Notes: generated from the letters alone by a model not told the origin. 64,000 nucleotides of DNA from Comamonas sp. Y33R10-2 (GCF_019355935.1 NZ_CP079925.1:372001-436000); one strand, 5' to 3'; counted from the stretch's first letter, positions 1-9,370 are shown. Numbers and translations: made by a program.

Positions 1-2
1 TC

Positions 3-1046
3 TATCAAATGCCGATGGGCGTGCTCAACGCCATGGTGGCTCGCATTAAGTTGCTCGGCCGCATGGATGTGGTGGAAAAGCGCCGCCCGCTAGATGGCCG
101 TATCAAGACCCGCAACCCGCGGGGCGAAGAAGTGGAGATGCGTCTTTCCACGCTGCCCACGGCATTTGGTGAAAAGATGGTCATGCGTATTTTTGACCCT
201 GAGAACACCGTTAAAAACCTCGATGCGCTGGGCTTTAGTGCGCATGATGCGCAGCGTTGGGAAGATTTGGTCAAGCGACCCCACGGCATTATTTTGGTGA
301 CCGGGCCTACGGGCTCGGGCAAGACCACCACGCTGTATTCCACGCTCAAACGCGTGGCGACGGAAGAGGTCAACGTCAGCACGGTGGAAGACCCCATCGA
401 AATGATTGAGCCCAGCTTCAATCAGACACAGGTTCAGCCCCAGCTCGACTTCACCTTTACCGAAGGCCTGCGTGCGCTGATGCGCCAGGACCCGGACATC
501 ATCATGGTGGGCGAAATTCGAGACCTCGCTACGGCTGAGATGGCTGTGCAGGCCGCCCTGACAGGGCATTTAGTCTTCTCCACCCTGCACACCAACGATG
601 CACCCAGCGCGGTGAGCCGCTTGATGGAGTTGGGTGTTCCTTCTTATTTGATCAATGCAACGCTGCTGGGTGTTTTGGCTCAGCGGCTGGTGCGCACACT
701 GTGCTCAAGCTGCAAGGTACGCGACGAAGCAGCTGCTCCGGATGAGTTGGCTGAAATCGTCAAACCCTGGAAGTTGACCGGAAGCTACCAGTCTTACAAG
801 CCAGTGGGCTGCGAGGACTGCCGCATGACGGGTTTTCGTGGCCGTATGGGTTTGTATGAATTATTGGTTGTGAGTGAAGGGCTGAAAAAACAGATTCACG
901 ATGCGCCATCAATGGATGCTTTGCGCCGCCAAGCGGTACAAGACGGAATGCGCCCGCTGCGTCTGGCAGGTGCTTTGCGTGTGGCGGACGGCATTACCAC
1001 CTTGCCCGAGGTGCTGGCCTGCACTCCGCTACTGAGTGAAATGTGA
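3..1046 (+). CDS. GspE/PulE/PilB-family secretion ATPase, 5' end missing
   Basis: The gene enters from outside the window; the reading frame is already open at the first bases, so the ATG at 9 is probably internal. The 340-odd residues seen are the C-terminal ATPase domain: Walker A GPTGSGKTTT, an Asp-box VGEIRD, the His box FSTLHTND, and a four-cysteine zinc module (CSSC, then CEDC) near the end. These are hallmarks of type II secretion / type IV pilus assembly ATPases, which drive pilus or pseudopilus assembly at the inner membrane. No gsp or pil gene follows, so the particular machine cannot be named; GspE-like is likelier than PilB from the tetracysteine module and the GRMGLYELL ending. 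Confidence 0.9.
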   Translation, partial: YQMPMGVLNAMVARIKLLGRMDVVEKRRPLDGRIKTRNPRGEEVEMRLSTLPTAFGEKMVMRIFDPENTVKNLDALGFSAHDAQRWEDLVKRPHGIILVTGPTGSGKTTTLYSTLKRVATEEVNVSTVEDPIEMIEPSFNQTQVQPQLDFTFTEGLRALMRQDPDIIMVGEIRDLATAEMAVQAALTGHLVFSTLHTNDAPSAVSRLMELGVPSYLINATLLGVLAQRLVRTLCSSCKVRDEAAAPDELAEIVKPWKLTGSYQSYKPVGCEDCRMTGFRGRMGLYELLVVSEGLKKQIHDAPSMDALRRQAVQDGMRPLRLAGALRVADGITTLPEVLACTPLLSEM

Positions 1047-1253
1047 TGGGCTGAGGGCCCCTGTCATGTTGACTGCGTTTATCTAGCGCAGATAAAGCAA
1101 GCGCAGCTTTTGACGCCTGAATATGGGTCGTGCACCTTATTCGAGTCAGGTGTCAGTCCTAGGGTATGCCCTCTGTAGGTGGAATCCACATCAGTTTTGT
1201 ATTTTTATGAAACGAGAATCGCCAAGTCGTGATTTCCGTAAGGGGACATTTTT

Positions 1254-1742
1254 GTGAATATTAAGAGCCAAAAAGACTTTTTCTCCGGTCTGATGTTTTT
1301 GGTCATTGGCCTCGCTTTTGCGATTGGCTCGACCAACTACACCATTGGTACCGGCGCTCGCATGGGGCCTGGTTACTTTCCGCTGATTCTGGGTGTGTTG
1401 ATGTCCATTCTGGGCACTGCCATCTGCATCAGTGGCCTGACCAAAGGCCCTGCCAACGGTGACAAGATCGGTAAGTGGGCTTGGAAGCCTGTGTTCTTCG
1501 TGCTGGCTGCCAACTTTGCCTTTGGCATCTTGTTGGTGGGCGTGCCTGTTGTGGGTATCCCTCAGTTCGGTTTGATCATTGCGATTTACGCGCTGGTCTT
1601 TATCGCTAGCTTGGCGGGACAGAAGTTCAATCTCAAGGAAACAGCGATCCTTGCAACCATCTTGGCGGCAGGCAGCTATTTCGCTTTTGTGTGGGCACTG
1701 AATTTGCAGTTCCCCGTGTGGCCTAGCTTCATCGCTGGTTAA
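1254..1742 (+). CDS. tctB: TctB-family small membrane subunit of a tripartite tricarboxylate transporter
   Basis: A 162-residue protein with four hydrophobic segments, matching the TctB/DUF1468 family in size and in the early GTGARMGPGYFP motif. TctB is the small membrane subunit that works with TctA and a periplasmic binding protein, TctC, to import citrate-like carboxylates by ion symport. I chose the GTG start at 1254 because AAGGGGA lies 7-8 bases upstream. tctA follows within 15 bases, so the two are co-transcribed. No tctC gene is adjacent; the substrate is unknown. Confidence 0.9.
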   Translation: MNIKSQKDFFSGLMFLVIGLAFAIGSTNYTIGTGARMGPGYFPLILGVLMSILGTAICISGLTKGPANGDKIGKWAWKPVFFVLAANFAFGILLVGVPVVGIPQFGLIIAIYALVFIASLAGQKFNLKETAILATILAAGSYFAFVWALNLQFPVWPSFIAG

Positions 1743-1757
1743 TTAGGAGCTTTGTCC

Positions 1758-3269
1758 ATGGATCTGATTAATAACTTGTCGATTGGTTTTGGCGTGGCTT
1801 TCACGTTCCAAAATCTGATCTACTGCTTTGTGGGCTGTCTGCTCGGCACCCTCATTGGTGTGCTGCCAGGTATTGGCCCTGTGGCGACCATCGCCATGTT
1901 GCTGCCTGCAACCTACGCTTTGCCACCCGTGGCGGCGCTGATCATGCTGGCCGGTATTTACTACGGCGCACAGTACGGTGGCTCCACCACCGCGATTTTG
2001 GTGAACTTGCCCGGTGAGTCCTCGTCTGTGGTGACGGTGATTGACGGTTACCAGATGGCCCGAAAAGGCCGGGCGGGGCCTGCGTTGGCAGCAGCCGGTA
2101 TCGGCTCCTTCTTCGCCGGTTGCGTGGGCACCATCATCTTGGCTGCCTTTGCTCCTCCTTTGACTGAAGTGGCTTTCAAGTTCGGCCCTGCAGAGTACTT
2201 CTCGCTGATGACCCTGGGTCTGATCGGCGCTGTGGTGCTGGCTTCTGGCTCGCTGCTCAAGGCGATCGCAATGATCGTGCTGGGTCTGCTGCTGGGTATG
2301 GTCGGTACAGACGTGAACTCCGGCGTGGCTCGTTACTCGTTCGACATTCCTGAACTGACCGACGGCATCGACTTTGTCGTGATCGCCATGGGTGTTTTCG
2401 GTTATGGCGAAATTATTGCCAACCTGTCCAAGCCCGATGACGAGCGTGAAGTGTTCACCGCTAAGGTGACAGGCCTGATGCCTACGAAGGAAGACTTCAA
2501 GCGCATGCTGCCAGCCATGCTGCGCGGTACGGCTCTGGGTTCGGCTCTGGGCATCCTGCCTGGTGGCGGTGCCATGCTGTCGGCTTTTGCTGCCTACACG
2601 ATTGAAAAGAAGACCAAGCTGCAACCCGGCGAAGTTCCTTTCGGTCAAGGCAATATCCGCGGTGTGTGCGCTCCTGAGTCGGCTAACAATGCCGGTTCGC
2701 AGACATCGTTCATTCCTTTGCTGACTCTGGGTATCCCTCCTAACGCTGTGATGGCGCTGATGGTGGGTGCTATGACGATTCACAACATCCAGCCCGGCCC
2801 TCAGGTGATGACCAGCAACCCAGAACTGTTCTGGGGCCTGATCGCCTCCATGTGGATTGGTAACCTGATGCTGATCATCTTGAACCTGCCGCTGATTGGC
2901 GTCTGGATCAAGCTGCTGACTGTGCCTTACCGCTGGTTGTTCCCATCGATTGTGTTGTTCTGCGCTATCGGCGTGTACGGTACCAACAACAATGCATGGG
3001 ATGTGTGGATGGTTGGTATCTTCGGTTTCGTGGGCTATGTGTTCCACAAGCTGGGTACAGAACCTGCTCCTTTGCTGCTGGGCTTCATCTTGGGTCCAAT
3101 GATGGAAGAAAATCTGCGCCGCGCTTTGCTGCTGTCGCGTGGTGACTGGTCTGTGTTTGTGACACGTCCTATCTCAGCTTGCTTGCTGATTGCTGCTGTG
3201 ATTTTGCTGGTCATCGTTTTGATGCCTTCAGTGAAGAACAAGCGCGAAGAAGCTTTCGTGGAAGACTAA
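1758..3269 (+). CDS. tctA: TctA-family large membrane subunit of a tripartite tricarboxylate transporter
   Basis: About 503 residues with many membrane segments. The N-terminal GCLLGTLIGVLPGIGPVAT and the internal GTALGSALGILPGGG repeat are typical of TctA, the transporter's main permease, whose two halves each carry a Gly/Pro-rich LPG(I/G)G motif. The ATG at 1758 has AGGAG at 1745-1749 and is preferred over an in-frame TTG at 1752. It is the last gene of the unit: a strong terminator follows 27 bases after the stop. Confidence 0.95.
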   Translation: MDLINNLSIGFGVAFTFQNLIYCFVGCLLGTLIGVLPGIGPVATIAMLLPATYALPPVAALIMLAGIYYGAQYGGSTTAILVNLPGESSSVVTVIDGYQMARKGRAGPALAAAGIGSFFAGCVGTIILAAFAPPLTEVAFKFGPAEYFSLMTLGLIGAVVLASGSLLKAIAMIVLGLLLGMVGTDVNSGVARYSFDIPELTDGIDFVVIAMGVFGYGEIIANLSKPDDEREVFTAKVTGLMPTKEDFKRMLPAMLRGTALGSALGILPGGGAMLSAFAAYTIEKKTKLQPGEVPFGQGNIRGVCAPESANNAGSQTSFIPLLTLGIPPNAVMALMVGAMTIHNIQPGPQVMTSNPELFWGLIASMWIGNLMLIILNLPLIGVWIKLLTVPYRWLFPSIVLFCAIGVYGTNNNAWDVWMVGIFGFVGYVFHKLGTEPAPLLLGFILGPMMEENLRRALLLSRGDWSVFVTRPISACLLIAAVILLVIVLMPSVKNKREEAFVED

Positions 3270-3296
3270 GTCTTACCGGATTGCTGACTAAAGCGT

Positions 3297-3323
3297 AAAG
3301 CGGCCCGAAAGGGCCGCTTTTTT
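3297..3323 (+). terminator. Rho-independent terminator after tctA
   Basis: Ten-base-pair stem AAAGCGGCCC / GGGCCGCTTT around a GAAA tetraloop, followed by a T run. It closes the tctBA unit. Confidence 0.9.
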
Positions 3324-3393
3324 AGTTTGTGACGTTTATTCGGGAAAATACGGATTCGCGCTGCAAAATAGTTGCAGCTACTGGAAAGATTGA

Positions 3394-4701
3394 ATGGCCC
3401 TGTCCCTATTGCCCGTGCAGCACCCAGAGCGGGTTTTGCTGCATAACGAAATTCACGCTCGCCCTGCTGAAATCATGCAGGCGCCGCTAGCCATCACGCA
3501 CATCGTGATGTTGACGGATGCCGCGCAGCGCGAGGCCAGCCGCGAGCATGTGGTGGCTTTGCTGCGCAACCATCACCGCCCGCTGCCCGATGCATCCACC
3601 ACTCATGTGCTGATTGATTTGGGCTCGTTTCGCCTGCGTTGGGAGCAGCACACCGAGTTTGTGGCTTGGACTTTCACCACAGCCATGACCCAAGCGGCAG
3701 TGGCCGATGTGCGTGAGCCTGAAACCGCCATTGATGCGGTGCCGCAAGACTGGGTAGCCGCCTTGCCCGGCCAGTGTCTGAGCAGCTTGCACCTATGGGC
3801 TTTGAATGAGAAGGATGTGGATGCCGAGCACTTGCTGCGCCACATGCTGCATGCCGATACCTTGGTAGGCTCGCGCGTGTCGGGGGATGCAGGCTCGATC
3901 TACACCGACTTTGCGATTCACCCGGATGGTTTCTCGCGCATGCTGCTGCTGGCGGGAGCCAGTCTTACGCCGCGCCGTTTGGGGCGACTGGTGCAGCGCG
4001 TGCTGGAGATTGAAACCTATCGCATGGCTGCGCTGCTGGGCCTGCCTGCAGCGCGCAAGGCCGCAGCAGTGCTGGCCACAGCAGAGCGTGAGTTGGCTGA
4101 ACTGGCACATGCCATTCGCGCCGCCGATCGCGATGCCGAGCCGGCATTGCTTGACAGGTTGACCCGCTTGGCCGGTCAGGTCGAGAGCGAATATGCCGCC
4201 ACGCACTCACGCTTTTCGGCAAGCTCGGCTTACTTTGAGCTGGTGGATCGCCGCATTCAGGAAATTCAAGAAACCCGGCTGGAAGGCATGCAAACCATTC
4301 GCGAGTTCATGGACAGGCGCTTGTCGCCTGCCCGCGCTACGTGCGAGTGGGCTACGCGCCGTCAAAATGCGCTGTCTGAGCGCGTCTCTCGCGTCAGCAG
4401 CTTGCTGCGCACGCGTGTGGAAATTGAGCAGCAACAAAGCAGTCAGCAACTGCTGGGCACCATGAATGATCGCCAAGGCATGCAGCTCAAGCTGCAGTCC
4501 ACGGTGGAAGGCCTGTCTGTGGCCGCGATTACCTACTACATCACCGGTTTGGTGAGCTATCTTGCCAAGGGCGGGCAGAAGCTGGGCTGGCCTTGGTCGC
4601 CAGAGTCCACAGCGGCTGTCGCCATTCCTGTCGTGGCTTTTTGCGTTTGGTGGTCGCTGCGCAGATTGCACCACAAGCTGTTTCATGGACGTCATGCATG
4701 A
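3394..4701 (+). CDS. DUF3422 family membrane protein
   Basis: A 435-residue protein beginning with a conserved HPERVLLHNEIHARP segment, the signature of the DUF3422 family. The middle is largely helical and charged. The C-terminal 80 residues hold two hydrophobic segments (about 370-390 and 405-425) and end in a basic tail, suggesting a cytoplasmic domain anchored by a C-terminal hairpin. The biochemical role is unknown. It stands alone between the tctBA terminator and the downstream dehydrogenase. Confidence 0.88.
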   Translation: MALSLLPVQHPERVLLHNEIHARPAEIMQAPLAITHIVMLTDAAQREASREHVVALLRNHHRPLPDASTTHVLIDLGSFRLRWEQHTEFVAWTFTTAMTQAAVADVREPETAIDAVPQDWVAALPGQCLSSLHLWALNEKDVDAEHLLRHMLHADTLVGSRVSGDAGSIYTDFAIHPDGFSRMLLLAGASLTPRRLGRLVQRVLEIETYRMAALLGLPAARKAAAVLATAERELAELAHAIRAADRDAEPALLDRLTRLAGQVESEYAATHSRFSASSAYFELVDRRIQEIQETRLEGMQTIREFMDRRLSPARATCEWATRRQNALSERVSRVSSLLRTRVEIEQQQSSQQLLGTMNDRQGMQLKLQSTVEGLSVAAITYYITGLVSYLAKGGQKLGWPWSPESTAAVAIPVVAFCVWWSLRRLHHKLFHGRHA

Positions 4702-4798
4702 AATGTGGCTAAAGCCATTTAAAGACATACGCTGATAGCTATAAGTTTTGATAAACCCAACGCTGCGCGTTCGGGTGATAACTGTGAAGGAGATGGGT

Positions 4799-5596
4799 AT
4801 GGATTTCGGAATTACCGGCCGCTGGGCATTGGTCTGCGGCGCTAGCAAGGGCTTGGGTTTTGGCTGCGCCAAGGCTTTGGCGCAAGAGGGTGTGAACCTG
4901 GTCATCAACGGCCGCAATCCTGAAGCATTGCAAAGCGCCGTGCAAAAGCTCCAAGCCATTGCGCCGCAGATCAAGGTGATTGGCGTCGCGGTGGATATCA
5001 CCACACCCGAAGGTCGCGCTGCGGTGTTTGCCGCTGAGGGTGGCCCGGGTACGAATTACGACATCGTCGTGACCAATGCGGGCGGCCCGCCCACAGGCGA
5101 CTTCCGCACTTGGGACCGCGAAGCGTGGATTAAGGCGGTGGACGCCAATATGCTGACCCCCATTGAGCTGATCAAGGCCACGGTGGATGGCATGGCTGCG
5201 CGCGGCTTTGGTCGCATCGTCAACATCACCTCTAGCGCGGTGAAGGCGCCCATCGACATTCTGGGCTTGTCCAACGGCGCACGCAGCGGCCTGACGGGCT
5301 TTGTCGCAGGTCTGGCCCGCTCGGAAATTGCCGCCAAGGGCGTGACCATTAACAACATCTTGCCCGGCAAGTTTGATACCGATCGCTTGGGTGCGACGCA
5401 TCAAGCTGCGGCGGCAAAGACGGGCAAGGCCTTGGACGATGTACGTCAGGCGCAGGCTGCGCAAATTCCTGCCAAGCGTTTTGGAACGCCTGAAGAGTTT
5501 GGTGCCATTTGCGCCTTCCTGTGCAGCCGCCAAGCAGGCTATATGACTGGCCAAAATATCTTGCCAGATGGTGGTCTGTATCCCGGTACTTACTGA
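4799..5596 (+). CDS. Short-chain dehydrogenase/reductase (SDR) lacking the usual YxxxK motif
   Basis: A 265-residue Rossmann-fold protein. The cofactor loop CGASKGLGFG and the NAG motif (TNAGGPP) are clear, and the C-terminal GQNILPDGG is typical of FabG-like SDRs. The start is the ATG at 4799, six bases after AAGGAG. Around residues 140-160, where the family has Ser...Tyr-x-x-x-Lys, the sequence reads ITSS...GLSNGARSGL. Aligned on the flanking Ser and the SGLTGF segment, Tyr becomes Ser and Lys becomes Arg. The fold is certain; ordinary SDR catalysis is doubtful and the substrate is unknown. Confidence 0.88.
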   Translation: MDFGITGRWALVCGASKGLGFGCAKALAQEGVNLVINGRNPEALQSAVQKLQAIAPQIKVIGVAVDITTPEGRAAVFAAEGGPGTNYDIVVTNAGGPPTGDFRTWDREAWIKAVDANMLTPIELIKATVDGMAARGFGRIVNITSSAVKAPIDILGLSNGARSGLTGFVAGLARSEIAAKGVTINNILPGKFDTDRLGATHQAAAAKTGKALDDVRQAQAAQIPAKRFGTPEEFGAICAFLCSRQAGYMTGQNILPDGGLYPGTY

Positions 5597-5614
5597 TCGT
5601 TAACGGATCTTGTC

Positions 5615-5642
5615 AAAAAGCCTCGCACTGCGAGGCTTTTTT
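5615..5642. terminator. Bidirectional terminator between convergent genes
   Basis: AAAAGCCTCGCA paired with TGCGAGGCTTTT, with A and T tracts on either side. It can serve both the SDR gene on the plus strand and the EamA gene on the minus strand. Confidence 0.88.
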
Positions 5643-5664
5643 GTGGGTACGCTGCTTGTCAGCG

Positions 5665-6564
5665 TTAGCGGCGCGATGAGACAACGATGCCCGCCACAAT
5701 CAGCGCAAAGGCGACGCCATGATAGATATGCGGCGACTCGCCCAGTACGGCAACGGAGAGTAGTGCAGTAAAGATGGGGATGAGGTTGCCAAAGAAGCCG
5801 GCAATAGCGGGGGTGGAGCGCTGCACGCCCAAGCCCCAAAAGCGGTAGGCCAAAATGGCGGGGCCAATGGCAATAAACAGCAAGGTGGCGAGCAGCGGCC
5901 AGCCCATTACAAAGCGAAAACCGCCCAGCGCGGCCTCTCCACCCATGAACAGTCCAGACCAGAGCAGGCCAAACACCATTTGTGCCATCAAAAAGCTGGC
6001 CCAGTGTGATTTCACCTCTTGCGGCCCTGTGCTGCGCGACAGCAGCCAGGTGTAGAAAGCCCAAGCAATAGTGGCCAGCACCATGAACAAGTCGCCGGCG
6101 ACAAAGTGAAGATTCAGCAGCGTTTGCAAATCGCCACGGGACAGAACGACCACCACCCCCAAAACAGATAGCACAGCACCGGCTATTTGCTTGCGGTTGA
6201 CAGGAATTCCCCAGCATAGGCTGCCAATGGCCAGCATCCACACCGGCATGCTAGAACCTACCAAGGTCACGTTAAGCGGCGTAGAGGTTTTGAGTGCCAA
6301 GTACAGCAAGGCGTTGTAGCAGCCAATGCCCAGCAGACCCAGCAACATGAACTGACGCCACATTGGCCAGATGGGGCTGTCTTTGCGCAGCACATGCCAA
6401 GCCAGCGGCAGCAATAAAACAAAAGCGATGCCCCAGCGAAAGAAGTTCAGCGCAAATGGCGAGATCAAGTCTTGGGCCAGGCGGCCCACAATCGCATTAC
6501 CGGCCCATAACGCCGGAGCGAGGCTGAGCATGGCTGCAGTGGACGGTTTAAGGGGAGCATTCAT
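5665..6564 (-). CDS. EamA/DMT-family transporter
   Basis: A 299-residue protein with about ten hydrophobic segments arranged as two similar halves, as in the drug/metabolite transporter family with two EamA domains. The first half opens with APALWAGNAIVGRLAQD and the second with an LVxSxxSHWASF region before helix 6. Members export metabolites or amino acids across the inner membrane; the substrate cannot be read from sequence. It is a single-gene unit that shares a terminator with the SDR gene. Confidence 0.88.
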   Translation of the reverse strand: MNAPLKPSTAAMLSLAPALWAGNAIVGRLAQDLISPFALNFFRWGIAFVLLLPLAWHVLRKDSPIWPMWRQFMLLGLLGIGCYNALLYLALKTSTPLNVTLVGSSMPVWMLAIGSLCWGIPVNRKQIAGAVLSVLGVVVVLSRGDLQTLLNLHFVAGDLFMVLATIAWAFYTWLLSRSTGPQEVKSHWASFLMAQMVFGLLWSGLFMGGEAALGGFRFVMGWPLLATLLFIAIGPAILAYRFWGLGVQRSTPAIAGFFGNLIPIFTALLSVAVLGESPHIYHGVAFALIVAGIVVSSRR

Positions 6565-6705
6565 GGGGTGTCACTGTAACGCTGCAGCCGTGGGCATTGG
6601 CGCAGATAGCGGGTTTGCCGGTGCGTAAATATCAGTCATCAATAGTGATGCAAGACATAGCGCTTTGCGAAAGCTCACGACAATGCTTTGCATGGAGAGT
6701 TGGCA

Positions 6706-7509
6706 ATGAAGCAAGAAACATCGAACTGGCTGCAAGCGCAGCGTAAGCAGGCTCATCAACTGCCGCTGAGACCAAGGCATGGCCTGTATGTAGAGGGCGA
6801 GTTGATTGGCAGCATAGAGGATTCATTTGCCAAGCAACTCAATATCGAAGCGCTCAATCAACATGGTTTGAGCCTACAGTGGCGCAGTGGTACTTGGGTG
6901 TTAGGGGGAGCAGCTGATCTGACACTCAGACTCAATCAACTCGCTCAGCTCATGCGCAACAAAGGGCTCTCTGGTGCTTGGCGCGATGAGCAACTACTCG
7001 TTTGCAATGCGGCTGCAAAGCAGGTTGCGACCATTGAGCGCGGCGCCGTGCGGCCTCTGGGGATTGCGACGCGGGCGGTTCACTTAGTGGGAGTGTGCGA
7101 TAACGGCGCGATCTGGGTGCAGCAGCGCTCAGAAGACAAGGCCAACAACCCCGGCATGTGGGACACCTTGATGGGCGGCATGGTCTCAGCCCAAGACAGC
7201 CTGCCCGAGGCGCTAGCGCGTGAAACTTGGGAAGAAGCGGGCCTGCATGTGACTGAGTTAGCGCAGGTCACACATGGCGGCTATGTTGAATTTTCCAGGC
7301 CCAGCGATGAGGCCGAAGGCCAAGGCTATATGGTGGAGCGCATCGACTGGTTCTCGGCACTGGTACCCGAGGCACTGACGCCCGTGAATCAAGATGGCGA
7401 AGTGCAGCGTTTTGAGCGACTTGCACCCGCCGTTGTTGAAGACTGGCTGGTGCAGGGGCGTTTCACGCCAGAGGCTGCGCTGGTGCTGGCGGACTATATG
7501 GGCTGGTAG
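6706..7509 (+). CDS. NUDIX hydrolase with N-terminal DUF4743-type domain
   Basis: A 267-residue protein. The NUDIX box lies around residues 155-178 (GGMVSAQDS...RETWEEAGL) and retains the REx2EExGL core that binds the metal-diphosphate; the first acidic position is Asp rather than Glu. The N-terminal 110 residues resemble the DUF4743 domain found in bacterial relatives of thiamine pyrophosphokinase-associated NUDIX enzymes. GGAGAG six bases before the ATG at 6706 selects this start. The substrate is a nucleoside-diphosphate-linked compound of unknown identity. Confidence 0.85.
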   Translation: MKQETSNWLQAQRKQAHQLPLRPRHGLYVEGELIGSIEDSFAKQLNIEALNQHGLSLQWRSGTWVLGGAADLTLRLNQLAQLMRNKGLSGAWRDEQLLVCNAAAKQVATIERGAVRPLGIATRAVHLVGVCDNGAIWVQQRSEDKANNPGMWDTLMGGMVSAQDSLPEALARETWEEAGLHVTELAQVTHGGYVEFSRPSDEAEGQGYMVERIDWFSALVPEALTPVNQDGEVQRFERLAPAVVEDWLVQGRFTPEAALVLADYMGW

Positions 7510-7618
7510 TTTCAGCCGCAGCGGCAGCCACCGCCGAAGCCATAGCAGCGGCCACAGGAGCAGACACAAACAAAGTTTTGTGATTTCCGCCGAAGGGATA
7601 AATCGGCACAATGTTTTG

Positions 7619-9370
7619 ATGCCTGAGCCCACTTATATCTCTTCAGCGTCTGCCAGTCGCATCACGCTCGTTTCTGTTTCAGGCTTGCCCGATGCAAAAG
7701 CCGCTGGCTGGGCGCTGGCCCTGAGTCAGGCGCAAATGCCCGGCTGCAGAGCATTGTTGTGTAGTCCTGTCAGGCCTGCAGACCTGACGGCTTCCGTGGA
7801 GCATTTGGAGATTGCGCCGCTGGACTATCAGGGCTACAGCTGGTTTGTCTTGTTCATGCTTTGGCGCGTGGTGCATACCGAGTTCGCCCTGCTGGTGCAA
7901 GACGATGGCTGGGTGCTGGATGGCAGTTTGTGGCAGGACGCGTTTTTGGGCTATGACTACATTGGTGCGCCGGTTCATCTGGCCCGGGTCAGCAGTCCTG
8001 AAGGGCATTACTGGAGCCGCGGCTTTGTCTGGGCGGAGGGTTTGCCTGAAGGGCATCAAGCCGTGCCAGTGCTCAATGGCGGCTTCAGTTTGCGAAGCCG
8101 CAGGCTGATGCGCGTTTTTGCAGACCATCCTCAATTACAGGTGATGGTCTGCGCGCCCGATCAGGTGGTGGAGAGTCCTCTGAACTTCGGGTGGAGCGGC
8201 GATATCCTGAACGAGGATGTGCAACTCACCGGTGTTTTACGCTCGCAACTGGAGGCTCTGGGCTTGCAGTTTTCGCCCATGGAAGTGGCCAGCCGTTTTG
8301 CCATTGAATATGCGGGCCCTCAGCACCGGGGTATGAACGCTTTGGCCATCTTTGGGCATCACGGCAGAACCCGCAAGCTCGCGGCGCTTCATCCTTTGAC
8401 CGTACGCTACCCTATCTCGCGAGTCGAGGCTCAGCGCATTTTTGGGGAAGCGGAGTTGGCCCAAATGCTGGAGCAACGCGGCTATCGCGTCGAGTATGCA
8501 GATTCCCCTGCAAGGCGACGTGTGTATGACTGTTTTACCTATAACGGCGAGTTTGAGATATTGCAAATTCGGCTGCATGAACTGCGCGAGGTGGTTGATG
8601 TCTTTGTGATTGTGGAAGCCACACGCACATTTGCGGGCGATGCAAAGTTGTTGACGCTGGACTTGGCTGCACCGGAGCTGGCGGAGTTAGCGGACCGTAT
8701 TCGTTATGTGGTGGTGGATGACATGCCGGATGATCCGCCGGGTATTCAAGCTAAAGACATTAAGTGCGATTGGCTCAATGACCCGCCCAAAACCGGTTTT
8801 TGGCGCAGAGAAAAATATCAGCGTAATCAGATCATGCGTGGCATTGGTGATGCCCATCCCGATGACCTGATTCTGATCTCTGATGCCGACGAAATACCGC
8901 GTGCCGATGCTGTGCGCTATATGTTGCAGCAGCCCCAAAATCAGGTGTTTGGCCTTTTGCTGTGGCTTTATTACTTCTATGCCAACTATCGAAACGTGGA
9001 AGGCGCAGAGTCCCGCATGGTGTGGAGTGTGGCGGCACCACGGCATTGGTTTACGCAGGCAACACCTGATCAGTTGCGGCTAGGTGTTCGCGCGGGTCAG
9101 GTGCCCGCGATGCGCTTGCAGGACGCGGGCTGGCATTTGTCCTATCTGGGCATGAGCGAAGCCCGGATACGTCAAAAAATTGCAGGTTTCGCGCATCAGG
9201 AATACAACGATGCGGAGTTTCTGAGTCGTATTGATTTGAAGAGCATGGTGACCAGTGGACAAGATTTATATGATCGGGAAGGCTATGTCTGGGCTCTGGT
9301 GGCCGCTGATGAGGCACCGGCTCGACTCAGTGAGTCTCCTGCTTTGAGCAGTTTGTTTTTTGTGCCGTAG
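7619..9370 (+). CDS. Two-domain glycosyltransferase: DUF5672 domain fused to a GT17 domain
   Basis: About 583 residues. Residues 1-270 look like a DUF5672 domain (FALLVQDDGWVL, DYIGAPV, LNGGFSLRS), a probable sugar-transferase fold. Residues 300-560 match glycosyltransferase family 17, the family of eukaryotic bisecting GlcNAc transferases: RVYDCFTYNGEFEILQIRL, FVIVEATRTF, and the metal-binding ISDADEIPRA. The start is uncertain: the frame is open further upstream, and the ATG at 7619 has only a distant GAAGGGA. It sits next to a methyltransferase gene, suggesting glycan or surface-polymer modification, but there is no polysaccharide cluster around it. Confidence 0.8.
   Translation: MPEPTYISSASASRITLVSVSGLPDAKAAGWALALSQAQMPGCRALLCSPVRPADLTASVEHLEIAPLDYQGYSWFVLFMLWRVVHTEFALLVQDDGWVLDGSLWQDAFLGYDYIGAPVHLARVSSPEGHYWSRGFVWAEGLPEGHQAVPVLNGGFSLRSRRLMRVFADHPQLQVMVCAPDQVVESPLNFGWSGDILNEDVQLTGVLRSQLEALGLQFSPMEVASRFAIEYAGPQHRGMNALAIFGHHGRTRKLAALHPLTVRYPISRVEAQRIFGEAELAQMLEQRGYRVEYADSPARRRVYDCFTYNGEFEILQIRLHELREVVDVFVIVEATRTFAGDAKLLTLDLAAPELAELADRIRYVVVDDMPDDPPGIQAKDIKCDWLNDPPKTGFWRREKYQRNQIMRGIGDAHPDDLILISDADEIPRADAVRYMLQQPQNQVFGLLLWLYYFYANYRNVEGAESRMVWSVAAPRHWFTQATPDQLRLGVRAGQVPAMRLQDAGWHLSYLGMSEARIRQKIAGFAHQEYNDAEFLSRIDLKSMVTSGQDLYDREGYVWALVAADEAPARLSESPALSSLFFVP

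Noticed and set aside
1743..3047. Long open frame (434 codons) antisense to tctA
   Set aside because: Composition is rich in Gln, His and Arg with no family features; it is a codon-bias shadow of tctA.
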